A DNA stretch of 5,903 nucleotides from NCBI GenBank assembly GCA_007131525.1, contig SLQK01000289.1:1-5903 (forward strand). The letters run 5' to 3'. Both the position numbers and the translations under genes were made by a program. The notes beneath the pieces were generated by a model. It searched no databases. It was not told the DNA's origin and saw only the letters and a program-made list of their open reading frames with translations. Positions 5,795 to 5,903 of the stretch are shown one piece after another. The stretch comes from Nitriliruptoraceae bacterium (GTDB lineage Bacteria; Actinomycetota; Nitriliruptoria; Nitriliruptorales; Nitriliruptoraceae). The first letter of the stretch is position 1. Each line of letters starts with the position of its first letter.

Positions 5795-5855
5795 GGATCG
5801 CAACGATGTGACCGGTTTCGGGTCGATCGGTTGCGATCCTGGCGCGCGGGTGGCC
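5795..5855. repeat. 61-bp direct repeat with bulged hairpin, copy 2
   Basis: This is identical to 5679-5739, with its start offset by 116 bp. Here the outer stem gains two pairs (CA 5793-5794 with TG 5840-5841), giving a 12-bp perfect outer stem. The 55 bp between the copies (5740-5794) carry no gene and resemble neither flank. An in-phase ATG-TGA inside the repeat rules out coding there. The window ends 48 bp later, so further copies may follow; those last bases show only GC-rich sequence. Confidence 0.85.
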
Positions 5856-5903
5856 GTGGCCCCGAGCGGCCTGAGCGGCGCGGGCGCCCCGGGGGACCCG
5901 AGC

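Noticed and set aside
5679..5839. Standard Rho-independent terminators
   Set aside because: The stems are strong but no T-tract follows on either strand, and identity over 61 bp including bases outside the stem is more than a terminator needs. Termination is kept only as one possibility.
5679..5855. CRISPR array or integron attC pair
   Set aside because: The repeats are too long and only two for CRISPR. The arms do not fit the attC consensus RYYYAAC/GTTRRRY, the segment between them has no cassette gene, and no integrase is present.

Overview
This is a very GC-rich window (most codons end in G or C; GTG starts; Arg/Ala/Gly/Val-rich proteins) and looks like chromosomal DNA of a high-GC actinobacterium. 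The adenosylcobalamin-dependent acyl-CoA mutase closely resembles actinobacterial MeaA/Ecm. The secreted M23 peptidases have the coiled-coil plus 'YAC...DSWG.PRSGGR.H.G.D' layout typical of actinobacteria, possibly a deep-branching class. The lineage is inferred from style only.

Layout. At 1-812 (+) lies the 3' part or whole of a membrane-anchored, Asp/Pro-rich hypothetical protein. It converges on the minus-strand mutase gene (861-2951), and the 48-bp gap between them is filled by three copies of an 18-bp GC-palindromic unit that may act as a two-way terminator. The mutase is a complete single-chain ethylmalonyl-CoA mutase (meaA/ecm) with an intact B12 domain and an odd Thr/Gly repeat N-terminus. 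A divergent intergenic region of about 227 bp (2952-3178) holds a perfect 9-bp inverted repeat near the mutase start and leads to two plus-strand tandem paralogues (3179-4249 and 4535-5599). Both encode exported M23 (LytM-type) peptidoglycan endopeptidases with intact zinc sites. The last 304 bases have no gene. They hold a duplicated copy of the gene's own stop-codon tail and two identical 61-bp direct repeats, each able to fold into a long hairpin with single-base bulges.

Function. The mutase belongs to central carbon metabolism (ethylmalonyl-CoA pathway of acetyl-CoA assimilation, or precursor supply). The M23 pair act outside the membrane on the cell wall. Nothing in the sequence links the mutase to the peptidases beyond shared intergenic DNA. 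I see no defence system, mobile-element gene, CRISPR array or RNA gene. The least explained feature is the repeated bulged hairpin at the 3' end.
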